A stretch of 64,000 nucleotides of DNA from Burkholderiaceae bacterium (GTDB taxonomy: Bacteria; Pseudomonadota; Gammaproteobacteria; Burkholderiales; Burkholderiaceae_D), in NCBI GenBank assembly GCA_018261755.1, contig JAGTRJ010000005.1, positions 29,615-93,614 on the forward strand, read 5' to 3'. Below are positions 1 through 7,837 of the stretch, piece by piece. Below the pieces are notes generated by a model, which saw only the letters and a list, made by a program, of their open reading frames with translations, had not been told where the DNA came from and did no database searches. The translations under genes and the position numbers were made by a program. The number at the start of each line of letters is the position of its first letter. The first letter of the stretch is position 1.

Positions 1-816
1 CTGCCGGAAACGCTGGCCGAGAGCGAACTGTTCGGCCATGTGAAAGGCGCGTTTTCCGGCGCGACCGCTGATCGCCCCGGGCGCTTTGATGCCGCCGACG
101 GCGGCACGCTGTTTCTGGATGAAGTGGGCGAACTGCCGCTGGCGATTCAGGCCAAGCTGCTGCGCGTGCTGCAAAACGGCGAAATCCAGCGCCTGGGCTC
201 GGACAAGACGCTGCGCGTGAATGTGCGCGTAGTGGCCGCCACCAACCGGCAATTGCGCGACAGCGTCAGGGATGGCGCTTTCCGCGCCGACCTGTACCAC
301 CGCCTGTCGGTCTATCCGGTGCAAATCCCGCCGCTGCGCGAGCGCGATAGCGATGTGCTGGAAATCGCCGGCAATTTCCTTGAACTGAACCGCACGCGCC
401 TCGGATTGCGCAGCCTGCGGCTGTCGCCGGCGTCCGAACAGGCGCTGCTGGCCTATGACTGGCCCGGCAACGTGCGCGAACTGGAACATGTGGTCAGCCG
501 CGCTGCCCTGCGTGCCGTCAGCCGCGGTGCGCGCCATGCGGATATCGTCACCATCGAACCGGAACTGCTCGGACTGGACAGCGCCGCATCGCAGCTCGCG
601 GTAAATGGCGACTCAGTCCCGCTGACAGCCATCGCCGGCGGCACCTGTCTGCCGTCAATGAAAACCGCGCTCGACGCATGCCAACGGCAGATGATCCATG
701 CCGCACTCGAACGCAGCGCCGGCCGCTGGGCCGATGCGGCGCGTCTTTTGGGGCTGGATCCGAGCAACCTGCACAAACTGGCGAAACGTCTGGGGTTGAA
801 GAACGCAGCCGAGTGA
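1..816 (+). CDS. norR: NorR-type sigma-54 dependent transcriptional activator, C-terminal part (5' end outside window)
   Basis: The reading frame is open from base 1, so the N-terminal sensor domain and Walker A lie outside the window. Visible are the sigma-54 contact loop ([15 protein letters not shown], with GAFSGA for the usual GAFTGA), Walker B ([10 protein letters not shown]), the AAA+ sensor region ([28 protein letters not shown]), the PGNVRELEH motif and a C-terminal Fis-type helix-turn-helix ([24 protein letters not shown]). The run around the loop closely resembles NorR, the nitric-oxide-sensing activator, as I remember it. Without the N-terminal GAF domain another enhancer-binding protein cannot be fully excluded. 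No NO reductase or flavorubredoxin gene is in view. Confidence 0.8.
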   Translation: MPETLAESELFGHVKGAFSGATADRPGRFDAADGGTLFLDEVGELPLAIQAKLLRVLQNGEIQRLGSDKTLRVNVRVVAATNRQLRDSVRDGAFRADLYHRLSVYPVQIPPLRERDSDVLEIAGNFLELNRTRLGLRSLRLSPASEQALLAYDWPGNVRELEHVVSRAALRAVSRGARHADIVTIEPELLGLDSAASQLAVNGDSVPLTAIAGGTCLPSMKTALDACQRQMIHAALERSAGRWADAARLLGLDPSNLHKLAKRLGLKNAAE

Positions 817-852
817 CGAAATCATCATGGTATCGGTCGAATTGCATCGACC

Positions 853-945
853 GGGCCAAATTTTTCGCCGCAACCAAAAATACTCCCCCTCAGTATAAAA
901 ACGGTGCCAAACCGACATTTCGTGCCACGAAAAAGACAGTTGGCT
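853..945. repeat. Degenerate copy of the dispersed AATACT/GGAGTAT repeat (copy E)
   Basis: The stretch between norR and the sirtuin gene holds AAAAATACTCC followed four bases later by CAGTATAAAAA, flanked by GGGCCAAA on one side and GGTGCCAAA on the other. This matches the core of the repeat family seen in fuller form near 36.5, 41.1 and 60.8 kb, but the outer arms are diverged. Confidence 0.5.
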
Positions 946-1038
946 CATTGCGTCCCTCGCATGCCACTAAATTATGACCGGGTAAACATTGGCGCGATAC
1001 CATTGGCGGCAATACCGTCACCAGGGAGGAACTGATTG

Positions 1039-1896
1039 ATGTCGTTAGAAAACCAAGAAAACATCCTCCGCGCCGCTTCCCTGATTGCTGACGCCGATGC
1101 GCTGATCATCGCCGCCGGAGCCGGCATGGGAGTTGATTCCGGCTTGCCGGATTTTCGTGGCAACGAAGGCTTCTGGAACCAGTACCCGGCACTGGGCCGG
1201 GCCGAAATCGATTTCACCAGCATCGCCTCGCCGGATGCATTTGCGCGCGCGCCGCAACTCGCCTGGGGGTTTTACGGCCATCGTCTGGCGATGTACCGCC
1301 GCACCATGCCGCACCGCGGCTTCGAACTGCTCAGGCAATGGAGCGAAAAGATGCCACAAGGCGTATCGGTGTTCACCAGCAATGTGGATGGCCAGTTCCA
1401 GAAGGCCGGTTTCGATTCTTCCATCATTCATGAATGTCACGGCTCAATCCACCATCTGCAGTGCTCCGAACCCTGTACGGCAAGCATCTGGAGCGCCGAC
1501 AGTTTCAAACCGCAGGTGGATGATGAGGCCTGCCTGCTGACCAGCGCCATGCCCGTGTGCCAGCATTGCGGCAAGCTGGCGCGGCCTAATATCCTGATGT
1601 TCGGCGACTGGTCCTGGATCCCGTCACGGCAGGAAGCACAGGCGGGACGGCAGCGCAAATGGCTGTCCGGCGTGAAAAAACCGGTGGTGATTGAACTTGG
1701 CGCAGGCACCGCCGTGCCGTCGGTGCGCTATTTCAGCCAGCACATTGGCCGGCAATATGGCGGGCGGCTGGTGCGCATCAACCTGCGCGAACCGGGAGTA
1801 GAAAACAGCGCCGATGTCGGGCTGGCCGTCACCGCGCTTGATGGCTTGAATGCGATTGCAGCCGCACTCGGCAATGACTGGGGCGTTCCTCAATAA
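1039..1896 (+). CDS. Sir2-family NAD-dependent protein deacylase
   Basis: Sirtuins remove acyl groups from protein lysines using NAD+. From the ATG at 1039 the 285-residue protein has the NAD-binding run GAGMGVDSGLPDFRG (about residues 27-41), TSNVDGQF (113-120), the catalytic histidine in HECHGS (His134) and a zinc site built from C142, C146 and the later CQHC pair. A TTG lies one codon upstream at 1036, but the ATG sits eight bases after GGGAGGA (1024-1030) and is preferred. The part after the zinc site reads FGDWSW where common sirtuins have FGE-L-P, so it belongs to a divergent bacterial subgroup and its acyl preference is unknown. It stands alone, convergent with the next gene. Confidence 0.88.
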   Translation: MSLENQENILRAASLIADADALIIAAGAGMGVDSGLPDFRGNEGFWNQYPALGRAEIDFTSIASPDAFARAPQLAWGFYGHRLAMYRRTMPHRGFELLRQWSEKMPQGVSVFTSNVDGQFQKAGFDSSIIHECHGSIHHLQCSEPCTASIWSADSFKPQVDDEACLLTSAMPVCQHCGKLARPNILMFGDWSWIPSRQEAQAGRQRKWLSGVKKPVVIELGAGTAVPSVRYFSQHIGRQYGGRLVRINLREPGVENSADVGLAVTALDGLNAIAAALGNDWGVPQ

Positions 1897-1904
1897 AACC
1901 GGCT

Positions 1905-2699
1905 TCAAGCAGCGCCAGCCTCGTAATATTCGGCGCGCTGTTCACGCATCCAGCCTAGCACCCGCTCGAACGCTGGCGCGACCTGCGCAGCACTTCCCTT
2001 GACGCCCAGTTCGATGCAGGCACGGCTGGATTCGGTTTTCACTTTCGGCAGGCTGAAGGTTTTTACCTGCGGGAAATCCACCTCGATCCCTTCCATCAAA
2101 GGCGTCAGCGCCGATTCCATCACGCCATAGACGAATACCGATTTCTCCAGTTGCGGAGCGCGATGGAACAAATCGGCATGGTAGGTATCGAGCGCCCATT
2201 CAATCATTGACCAGGCCATTTCCGGAAAACCGGGCACGAAATAATGCGTGCCGACCGAAAAACCTGGAATGCCGTTGAACTGGTTCGGCACTGCGCCTGC
2301 CCCTCGCGGGAATTCGCCCATCTTCATCCGGTTGCGGTTTTCCGGCGCTTCCAGATCGATTGGCTTGCCCGTCTCGTGCGCCATGTTCGCAATCCGCTCC
2401 AGAATCCGCTCCTTCGCAAACGGATGCAACTCAAGCGGTACTCCCAACGCCTCGGCCGCGCAACGGCGGGTATGGTCGTCCGGCGTCGAGCCGATGCCGC
2501 CGCAGGAAAACACGATATCGCCACTGGCAAAGGTTTGCCGCAGAGTGGCGACAATGCGCGACGGTTCATCACCCAGATACTGTGCCCAGCCGAGCTGCAA
2601 TCCGCGTTCACGCAGGATTTCAATCATTTTAGGGAGGTGCCGGTCGGCGCGTTTGCCGGACAGAATTTCGTCGCCGATGATGAGAAGCCCGATGGCCAT
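1905..2699 (-). CDS. CinA-like / molybdopterin-binding domain protein
   Basis: This 264-residue protein has the MoCF-biosynthesis/CinA N-terminal fold: it opens AIGLLIIGDEILSGKR and carries CGGIGSTPDDHT, the GG-G-T-DD signature of the family. It is a single-domain form without the C-terminal nicotinamide-nucleotide amidase domain of full CinA. Members of this family bind molybdopterin or act on nucleotide metabolites; the role of this short form is not known. It converges with the sirtuin gene, with eight bases between the two stops. The moa and moe genes of the window are more than 40 kb away. Confidence 0.8.
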   Translation of the reverse strand: MAIGLLIIGDEILSGKRADRHLPKMIEILRERGLQLGWAQYLGDEPSRIVATLRQTFASGDIVFSCGGIGSTPDDHTRRCAAEALGVPLELHPFAKERILERIANMAHETGKPIDLEAPENRNRMKMGEFPRGAGAVPNQFNGIPGFSVGTHYFVPGFPEMAWSMIEWALDTYHADLFHRAPQLEKSVFVYGVMESALTPLMEGIEVDFPQVKTFSLPKVKTESSRACIELGVKGSAAQVAPAFERVLGWMREQRAEYYEAGAA

Positions 2700-2826
2700 G
2701 ATGTCGATTTAAAACTGAGATATTGAAAAATGGCAGTTTAATCCATAATTTCAGCCTGTCTTTACCAGCTTGAGTTTGGTTTACACTAGCAACTTCTTTT
2801 TTTTCCAACTTTTCCGCATATAAATC

Positions 2827-3183
2827 ATGTCGTACATCGTTAACGAAAATGGATTGAAATACAAGGACGTCACCGTTGGTTCCGGACCGGAAGCCAACCG
2901 GCGCTCGATCGTAGTCGTGCATTACACCGGCTGGCTGCAAAACGAAGATGGATCAAAAGGGCAAAAATTTGATTCAAGCCGCGACCGAGATCAACCGTTC
3001 ACCTTCCCCATGGGCGTCAGCTACGTAATCCCTGGCTGGGAACAGGGCATCATCGGCATGAAGGAAGGCGGCGTGCGCGAACTGGTTATCCCGCCGCTGC
3101 TGGCATATGGCCCGAGAGGCGCGGGCGACGTCATCCCGCCAGACGCAACCCTGATCTTCGAAGTCGAGCTAATTGAATCCTGA
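2827..3183 (+). CDS. FKBP-type peptidyl-prolyl cis-trans isomerase
   Basis: The 118-residue single-domain FKBP speeds cis-trans isomerisation of X-Pro bonds during protein folding. Recognisable elements are VVHYTGWL, GQKFDSSRDRDQPFTFPMG, VIPGWEQGIIGMKEGGVRELVIPPLLAYG and the ending ATLIFEVELIES. No signal peptide is present, so it should be cytoplasmic. It is divergent from the CinA-like gene, with a 127-base intergenic region, and lies 190 bases upstream of the ferredoxin gene. The start codon has no strong ribosome-binding site; an A/T-rich stretch precedes it. Confidence 0.92.
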   Translation: MSYIVNENGLKYKDVTVGSGPEANRRSIVVVHYTGWLQNEDGSKGQKFDSSRDRDQPFTFPMGVSYVIPGWEQGIIGMKEGGVRELVIPPLLAYGPRGAGDVIPPDATLIFEVELIES

Positions 3184-3264
3184 AGACAGTAATACTACCG
3201 TTGACACGATGAAATGCGGCATTTTGGGCTTTATATGCTTATGCCAATAATGTCTGAACCGCGT

Positions 3265-3294
3265 TTGGCGCAAATTGCGCCATTGTCTTAAAAT
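3265..3294 (+). promoter_or_regulatory. Putative sigma-70 promoter of fdxA with a palindromic spacer
   Basis: TTGGCG at 3265-3270 and TAAAAT at 3289-3294 are 18 bases apart. The spacer region carries the perfect inverted repeat GGCGCAA-A-TTGCGCC (3267-3281), which overlaps the -35 element and could be an operator. Prediction from sequence only. Confidence 0.4.
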
Positions 3295-3310
3295 ACAATG
3301 CCTTGTAACC

Positions 3311-3349
3311 GGAGCGCAGCAGGCGGAACCGAACCGCTGGCGGCGCTCC
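3311..3349 (+). promoter_or_regulatory. Hairpin in the fdxA 5' leader
   Basis: GGAGCGC (3311-3317) pairs with GCGCTCC (3343-3349), and inside it GCGG pairs with CCGC around a short loop. The stem ends about 13 bases before the ribosome-binding region of fdxA and is followed by CATTTTTA. It could be an attenuator, an RNA-stability element or chance. Confidence 0.4.
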
Positions 3350-3374
3350 CGTCATTTTTATCGATAGGATTGCC

Positions 3375-3698
3375 ATGCCCCACGTTGTCACCGATGCCTG
3401 CATTCGTTGCAAATACACGGATTGCGTTGATGTCTGTCCGGTAGATTGTTTCCACGAGGGCCCGAACTTTCTCGCCATCAACCCGGACGAGTGCATCGAC
3501 TGTGCCGTATGCGTGCCAGAATGTCCGGCCGGCGCGATTTACGCTGAAGAAGATGTGCCTGCAGATCAGGTGCAGTTCATCGCGCTGAATGCCGAACTCG
3601 TTCGCAGCTTCCCGCTCATCACCCGCGCGAAGGCCGCGTTGCCTGATGCGGACGAATGGAAGGACGTGAAAGACAAGTTGAAATATCTTGAACGCTGA
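3375..3698 (+). CDS. fdxA: 7Fe ferredoxin FdxA ([3Fe-4S][4Fe-4S])
   Basis: The 107-residue soluble ferredoxin carries electrons at low potential. The first cluster motif is [14 protein letters not shown], the second [12 protein letters not shown]; the long C-terminal extension (to DKLKYLER) is the hallmark of the FdxA-type seven-iron proteins. TAGGA precedes the ATG by seven bases. It is followed after 53 bases by the flavin-dependent ferredoxin reductase, which is its likely redox partner, and then by an RnfB-like iron-sulfur protein, so this is an electron-transfer neighbourhood. Confidence 0.93.
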   Translation: MPHVVTDACIRCKYTDCVDVCPVDCFHEGPNFLAINPDECIDCAVCVPECPAGAIYAEEDVPADQVQFIALNAELVRSFPLITRAKAALPDADEWKDVKDKLKYLER

Positions 3699-3751
3699 TT
3701 TTTGCACTTACACCGGTGCAGCAGGCAGCGTATTTTAAAGTTGAAATACAC

Positions 3752-4822
3752 ATGAATACCCAAACCATCCAACAGCCCACCCAGCAACCGATCGATGCCG
3801 ATGCCGTCATCGTCGGCGCCGGCCCGGTCGGCCTGTTCCAAGTTTTTGAACTCGGCCTGCTCGAAATCAAGGCGCATGTGATCGACTCGCTGCCGGTTGT
3901 CGGCGGCCAGTGCATCGAACTGTATCCGGACAAGCCAATCTACGATATCCCTGCCGTGCCGGTCTGCACCGGCAAGGAATTGACCGACAATCTGATGAAG
4001 CAGATCGAGCCATTCGATCCAACCTTTCACCTTGGACAGGAAGTGGTCAAGGTCGAACGTCGAACCGATGGCCGGTTCGACCTCGAAACCTCGATCGGCA
4101 CCAAATTCATCACCAAAACCGTGTTCATCGCCGCCGGCGTCGGCGCCTTCCAGCCGCGAACGATCAAGCTCGACGGCATCGAGAATTTCGAGAATGACCA
4201 GCTGTTTTACCGCGTGCGTGATCCGGAGTTTTTCAAGGGCAAAAATATCGTCATCTGCGGCGGCGGCGATTCAGCGCTCGACTGGACGCTCGATCTGGTC
4301 GGCAAGGCTGAATCGGTGATCCTGCTGCACCGCCGCGAAGAATTCCGCGCCGCTCCGGCATCGGTAGCGAAGATGCAGGAACTGTGCGACAACTTCGACA
4401 TGCAAACCATCATCGGCCAAGTTACCGGCTATGAAACGAAGGACGGCAAACTGTCGGAACTGAAAGTGACCGGCCAGGATGGCGTCACGCGCCGTCTGCC
4501 GCTCGACTGCTTGCTGGTGTTCTACGGCCTGTCGCCGAAACTCGGCCCAATCGCCGAGTGGGGACTGGCTATTGAGCGCCGCCAGATCGTGGTCGATACC
4601 GAAAAATTCGAAACCAGCATCCCGGGCATTTTCGCCGTCGGCGACATCAACACCTATCCTGGCAAGAAAAAGCTGATCCTGTCTGGCTTCCACGAAGCTG
4701 CGCTGGCAGCGTTCGGCGCTGCGCCGTACATTTTCCCGGAAAAGAAAATCCACTTGATGTACACCACCACCTCGCCGAAACTGCACAAGGTGCTGGGGGT
4801 GGAAACACCGACTTTCGACTGA
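3752..4822 (+). CDS. Ferredoxin--NADP+ reductase, thioredoxin-reductase-like (type 2)
   Basis: This 356-residue FAD enzyme should pass electrons between NADPH and ferredoxin. It has an N-terminal FAD-binding site ([11 protein letters not shown]), the [15 protein letters not shown] run typical of this group, an NAD(P)-binding site ([13 protein letters not shown]) and a C-terminal FAD contact ([15 protein letters not shown]). It lacks the CxxC pair of true thioredoxin reductase, which is encoded elsewhere in this window. The frame stays open 12 codons upstream, but the ATG at 3752 fits the family's usual N-terminus. It probably shares transcripts with fdxA and ends at a good terminator. Confidence 0.9.
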   Translation: MNTQTIQQPTQQPIDADAVIVGAGPVGLFQVFELGLLEIKAHVIDSLPVVGGQCIELYPDKPIYDIPAVPVCTGKELTDNLMKQIEPFDPTFHLGQEVVKVERRTDGRFDLETSIGTKFITKTVFIAAGVGAFQPRTIKLDGIENFENDQLFYRVRDPEFFKGKNIVICGGGDSALDWTLDLVGKAESVILLHRREEFRAAPASVAKMQELCDNFDMQTIIGQVTGYETKDGKLSELKVTGQDGVTRRLPLDCLLVFYGLSPKLGPIAEWGLAIERRQIVVDTEKFETSIPGIFAVGDINTYPGKKKLILSGFHEAALAAFGAAPYIFPEKKIHLMYTTTSPKLHKVLGVETPTFD

Positions 4823-4840
4823 TTCATTCCACATCTCAAA

Positions 4841-4877
4841 AAAAGCCGTTTCTCTGTGGAGCAAACGGCTTTTTTTT
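4841..4877. terminator. Bidirectional-looking rho-independent terminator
   Basis: AAAAGCCGTTT (4841-4851) and AAACGGCTTTT (4863-4873) form a perfect 11-bp stem with an 11-base loop, followed by further T's. It lies directly after the ferredoxin reductase gene. Confidence 0.9.
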
Positions 4878-4914
4878 GCCTGATAATGGTGTTTTTCCTC
4901 TCCTCTTCCCTGCC

Positions 4915-5571
4915 GTGAACAAACCGCTGGCCGATCGCATCGAAGACCTGCTGCCACAAACGCAATGCACCAAATGCGGCTACCCGTCCTGCCGCCTGTA
5001 CGCCAAAGCGATTGCAAGCGGCGAAGCCGCCATTAACCAGTGCCCACCCGGCGGCAGCGAAGGAATCGCCCGACTGGCGCAATTGCTGGGCAAGCTGCCG
5101 CTACCGCTGAATCCGGCCAACGGCATCGAACGCCCGCGCCCGGTAGCGGAAATAGACGAAGCGCTGTGCATCGGCTGCACACTGTGCATCCAGGCTTGTC
5201 CGGTCGATGCGATCGTCGGCTGCGCGAAGCAAATGCACACCATCATCAGCGATTTCTGTACCGGCTGCGACCTGTGCGTGCCAGTGTGCCCTGTCGATTG
5301 CATTGCAATGCGGCCCGTCACCGGCGACCTGACCGGCTGGGCCGCGTGGTCGCAACCGCAGGCCGATGACGCCCGCGCGCGGCACGATTTGCGCACAGCA
5401 CGGCTGCAGCGAGAGCGCGCCGAACATGAAGCGATGCTGGCCGAGCGCGCGGCACGGATGCGCACCGCAGTCACGCCTGATGAACTGGCGGAAAAGGATC
5501 GCAAAAAAGCGCTGATTCAGGCAGCACTGGAACGCACACGGCAGAAGGCTGCAGGCAAGGATTCGGCATGA
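4915..5571 (+). CDS. rnfB: RnfB-like soluble iron-sulfur electron transfer protein
   Basis: The 218-residue protein has the RnfB cluster domain (CTKCGYPSC, then C about 20 residues later) followed by two bacterial 4Fe-4S motifs ([12 protein letters not shown] and [12 protein letters not shown]) and an Arg/Ala-rich C-terminal coiled stretch. It lacks the N-terminal membrane helix of classical RnfB, and no other rnf subunit gene is nearby; betaproteobacteria commonly carry this stand-alone form next to nth. The start is uncertain: an in-frame TTG at 4876 lies inside the terminator, so GTG 4915 is chosen although no clear ribosome-binding site precedes it. It overlaps nth by four bases. Confidence 0.85.
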   Translation: MNKPLADRIEDLLPQTQCTKCGYPSCRLYAKAIASGEAAINQCPPGGSEGIARLAQLLGKLPLPLNPANGIERPRPVAEIDEALCIGCTLCIQACPVDAIVGCAKQMHTIISDFCTGCDLCVPVCPVDCIAMRPVTGDLTGWAAWSQPQADDARARHDLRTARLQRERAEHEAMLAERAARMRTAVTPDELAEKDRKKALIQAALERTRQKAAGKDSA

Positions 5572-6215
5572 AAGCGGTGAAAATCCGCGAGATGTTCGAG
5601 CGTTTCCGGCAAGCGAACCCGCATCCGGCGAGCGAACTCGACTATCGCAGCCCGTATGAACTGCTGGTGGCGGTGATTCTGTCGGCGCAAGCGACCGACG
5701 TCTCGGTCAACAAGGCGACGCGCGTGCTGTTTCCGATCGCCAACACGCCGGTTACCATCGCCGCGCTCGGTGTCGATGGCTTGACGCCGTATATCCAGAC
5801 CATCGGCCTGTACCGCAACAAGGCGAAAAACGTGATCGCAATGTCGGAAAAGCTGCTGGCCGAACATGACGGCGAAGTGCCGGCTGAACGCGAGGCACTG
5901 GAGGCGTTGCCAGGTGTCGGCCGCAAGACGGCAAACGTGGTGCTGAACACCGCCTTTGGTCAGCCGACGATTGCGGTCGATACCCATGTATTCCGGGTGG
6001 CGAACCGGATTGGCCTGGCGCCGGGCAAGACCGTGGATGAGGTCGAACAAAAGCTGCTCAAGGTGGTACCGGACGAATTCCGGCATGATGCGCACCACTG
6101 GCTGATCCTGCATGGACGCTACACCTGCACCGCGCGCAAGCCACAATGCTGGAACTGCCTGATCGCCAACCTATGCGCCTTCAAGCAAAAAACGCCTCGA
6201 CCCGACAATGTTTAA
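5568..6215 (+). CDS. nth: Endonuclease III (DNA glycosylase/AP lyase)
   Basis: Endonuclease III excises oxidised pyrimidines and nicks the abasic site. The 215-residue protein has the helix-hairpin-helix [13 protein letters not shown] carrying the catalytic lysine, the catalytic aspartate in [11 protein letters not shown], and the C-terminal [4Fe-4S] motif C-x6-C-x2-C-x5-C (from [11 protein letters not shown]). Its ATG overlaps the rnfB stop codon (ATGA), so the two are translationally coupled; RnfB may supply electrons or clusters, but that is conjecture. Confidence 0.96.
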   Translation: MKAVKIREMFERFRQANPHPASELDYRSPYELLVAVILSAQATDVSVNKATRVLFPIANTPVTIAALGVDGLTPYIQTIGLYRNKAKNVIAMSEKLLAEHDGEVPAEREALEALPGVGRKTANVVLNTAFGQPTIAVDTHVFRVANRIGLAPGKTVDEVEQKLLKVVPDEFRHDAHHWLILHGRYTCTARKPQCWNCLIANLCAFKQKTPRPDNV

Positions 6216-6639
6216 TCCGACCCAACAGGAAGTGCGGCAATTTTTTTGCGATGTGTCCCGCAAAGCACGTGCGGGCGAGGTGCTGGCGCCGCTGGAAGCG
6301 ATTGCCGCGAACTGGATTTCTCAGCATCCGGAATACGATCCGCTGCTGGCCGACGCGGAGAAAGCGCAGGCAGCCGATTATTCGGTCGAACGCGGCGACA
6401 GCAACCCGTTCCTGCACCTGTCAATGCATCTGTCGATTGCCGAACAAATCTCGATCGACCAGCCTGCCGGCGTGCGCGCTGCATTCACCACACTGGCCAG
6501 CAGGCTCGGTTCCGAACATCAAGCGCATCATGTGATGATGGAAGCACTGGGCGAAATGCTGTGGACTTCGCAGCGTAGCGGCCTGCCGCCGGATGGCGCG
6601 GCCTATGTCGCCCAATTGCAGGCCAAAGCCGGCAGGTAG
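6208..6639 (+). CDS. DUF1841 family protein
   Basis: The 143-residue protein matches the DUF1841 family, which in betaproteobacteria often follows nth: it begins [13 protein letters not shown] and contains NPFLHLSMHLSIAEQISIDQP and HHVMMEALGEMLW. There is no signal peptide or membrane segment. The gene overlaps the end of nth by eight bases, so it is the last member of the rnfB-nth operon. No function is established for the family. Confidence 0.85.
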   Translation: MFNPTQQEVRQFFCDVSRKARAGEVLAPLEAIAANWISQHPEYDPLLADAEKAQAADYSVERGDSNPFLHLSMHLSIAEQISIDQPAGVRAAFTTLASRLGSEHQAHHVMMEALGEMLWTSQRSGLPPDGAAYVAQLQAKAGR

Positions 6640-6709
6640 GTTTTACTGACAAAAACAACAGCATGGCAAACCATGACGACATGCCACCATCTTTGCCGAA
6701 CAGCGTTTG

Positions 6710-7510
6710 TCAGAGCAAACCCGTGAGTACCTTGACGGATATCGCGAGCAGGAAAAAGGCAAAAATCCTCCTGAGCGTTTTAACCGGCATTCTATGCGCC
6801 ATTCGCGCACCAAATGGCGCAGTGAGCATGCTGACGACAACGATGCCAAGCAAGGCAGGAATATAGACAAATCCCACGCAAAATTCTGGCAGGGCAGGAT
6901 TTCCCAGACCGTTGACGATATAACCGATGCTCCCGGAAATGGCCAACGGAAAACCAACTGCCGCTGAAGTGCTGATGGCGCGGCGCATATCGACACTGCG
7001 CCATGCCAGAAACACCACGATAAGTGAGCCACCGCCAATGCCGACCAATGCGGAAATGACGCCAATCGTCAGCCCGACAAGGCTCATGCCGACAAATCCC
7101 GGCAAATGGCTTCCCGAACTTTGCTGCGTACCACGCAGAATGCGATACGCAAGGTAGATAAGAAAGCAGGCAAATGCAGCCTGAAGATGGGTCGCGTGCA
7201 TGACCGCTGCCAGAAAACTGCCACCGTACGTGCCGACCAGTATGCCTGGAGTAATATTCCGGAATATTTTCCAGTCAACAGTTCCCAAACGGTGATGCGC
7301 CCATGCGCTAGACATGGCGGTGAACGTGATGCTCGCCAGAGAGGTTCCCAAAGCCATGTGAACCAGAACATCCGGAGAGTATCCGTGCCATCCAAAGACA
7401 ACGATGAGCATCGGCACTACCAGAGCGCCACCACCAATACCCAAAAGCCCGGCCAGAAAACCGACAATGGCCCCCAGGGGGAAATAGAGCAAAAAAGAAG
7501 ATGAAATCAC
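6710..7510 (-). CDS. TauE/SafE-type membrane permease
   Basis: The 266-residue hydrophobic protein has about eight membrane helices and the two glycine-rich family repeats (GFLAGLLGIGGGALVVPML and ISALVGIGGGSLIVVFL). The family exports sulfite, sulfoacetate or related organosulfur anions, or imports them; the substrate here cannot be read from sequence. It converges with the DUF1841 gene and has no linked sulfur genes. A second, distinct member is encoded at 12562-13320. Confidence 0.85.
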   Translation of the reverse strand: MISSSFLLYFPLGAIVGFLAGLLGIGGGALVVPMLIVVFGWHGYSPDVLVHMALGTSLASITFTAMSSAWAHHRLGTVDWKIFRNITPGILVGTYGGSFLAAVMHATHLQAAFACFLIYLAYRILRGTQQSSGSHLPGFVGMSLVGLTIGVISALVGIGGGSLIVVFLAWRSVDMRRAISTSAAVGFPLAISGSIGYIVNGLGNPALPEFCVGFVYIPALLGIVVVSMLTAPFGARMAHRMPVKTLRRIFAFFLLAISVKVLTGLL

Positions 7511-7837
7511 CGCAAGCGCCGTATTCCGCAGAACAAAAAGCTAGCATTATAGGATTTCTGGCCAGCATTTCCCAAATCATTCTGCCGGATCGAGCCGATG
7601 TCAGGATGATGCGTTGAGCGTCTGTTTGCTGGCAAGACGAACCATATGCAATGATTGTGGCAATGCCAGAATTCGCAATTCGGCAGCTCTGGAATTACAA
7701 TCATAGGCACCAAACAAGGTTTGGGGGACGTTACGCAATAACGGTCAGCAACCATGCTCGCAGAGCGCTCATTCTGAAACCATAAACGTCAAGTTAACAA
7801 TGACATCGAACGAATGGCATGACACTTTCCGGAGAAT
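7511..7837. other. 327-base intergenic region between divergent permease and lipoprotein genes
   Basis: No gene is convincing here. The region must hold both divergent promoters. Its one visible structure is a nested inverted repeat at 7651-7704, in which ATGATTGT pairs with ACAATCAT and, inside, CCAGA pairs with TCTGG. Confidence 0.5.
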
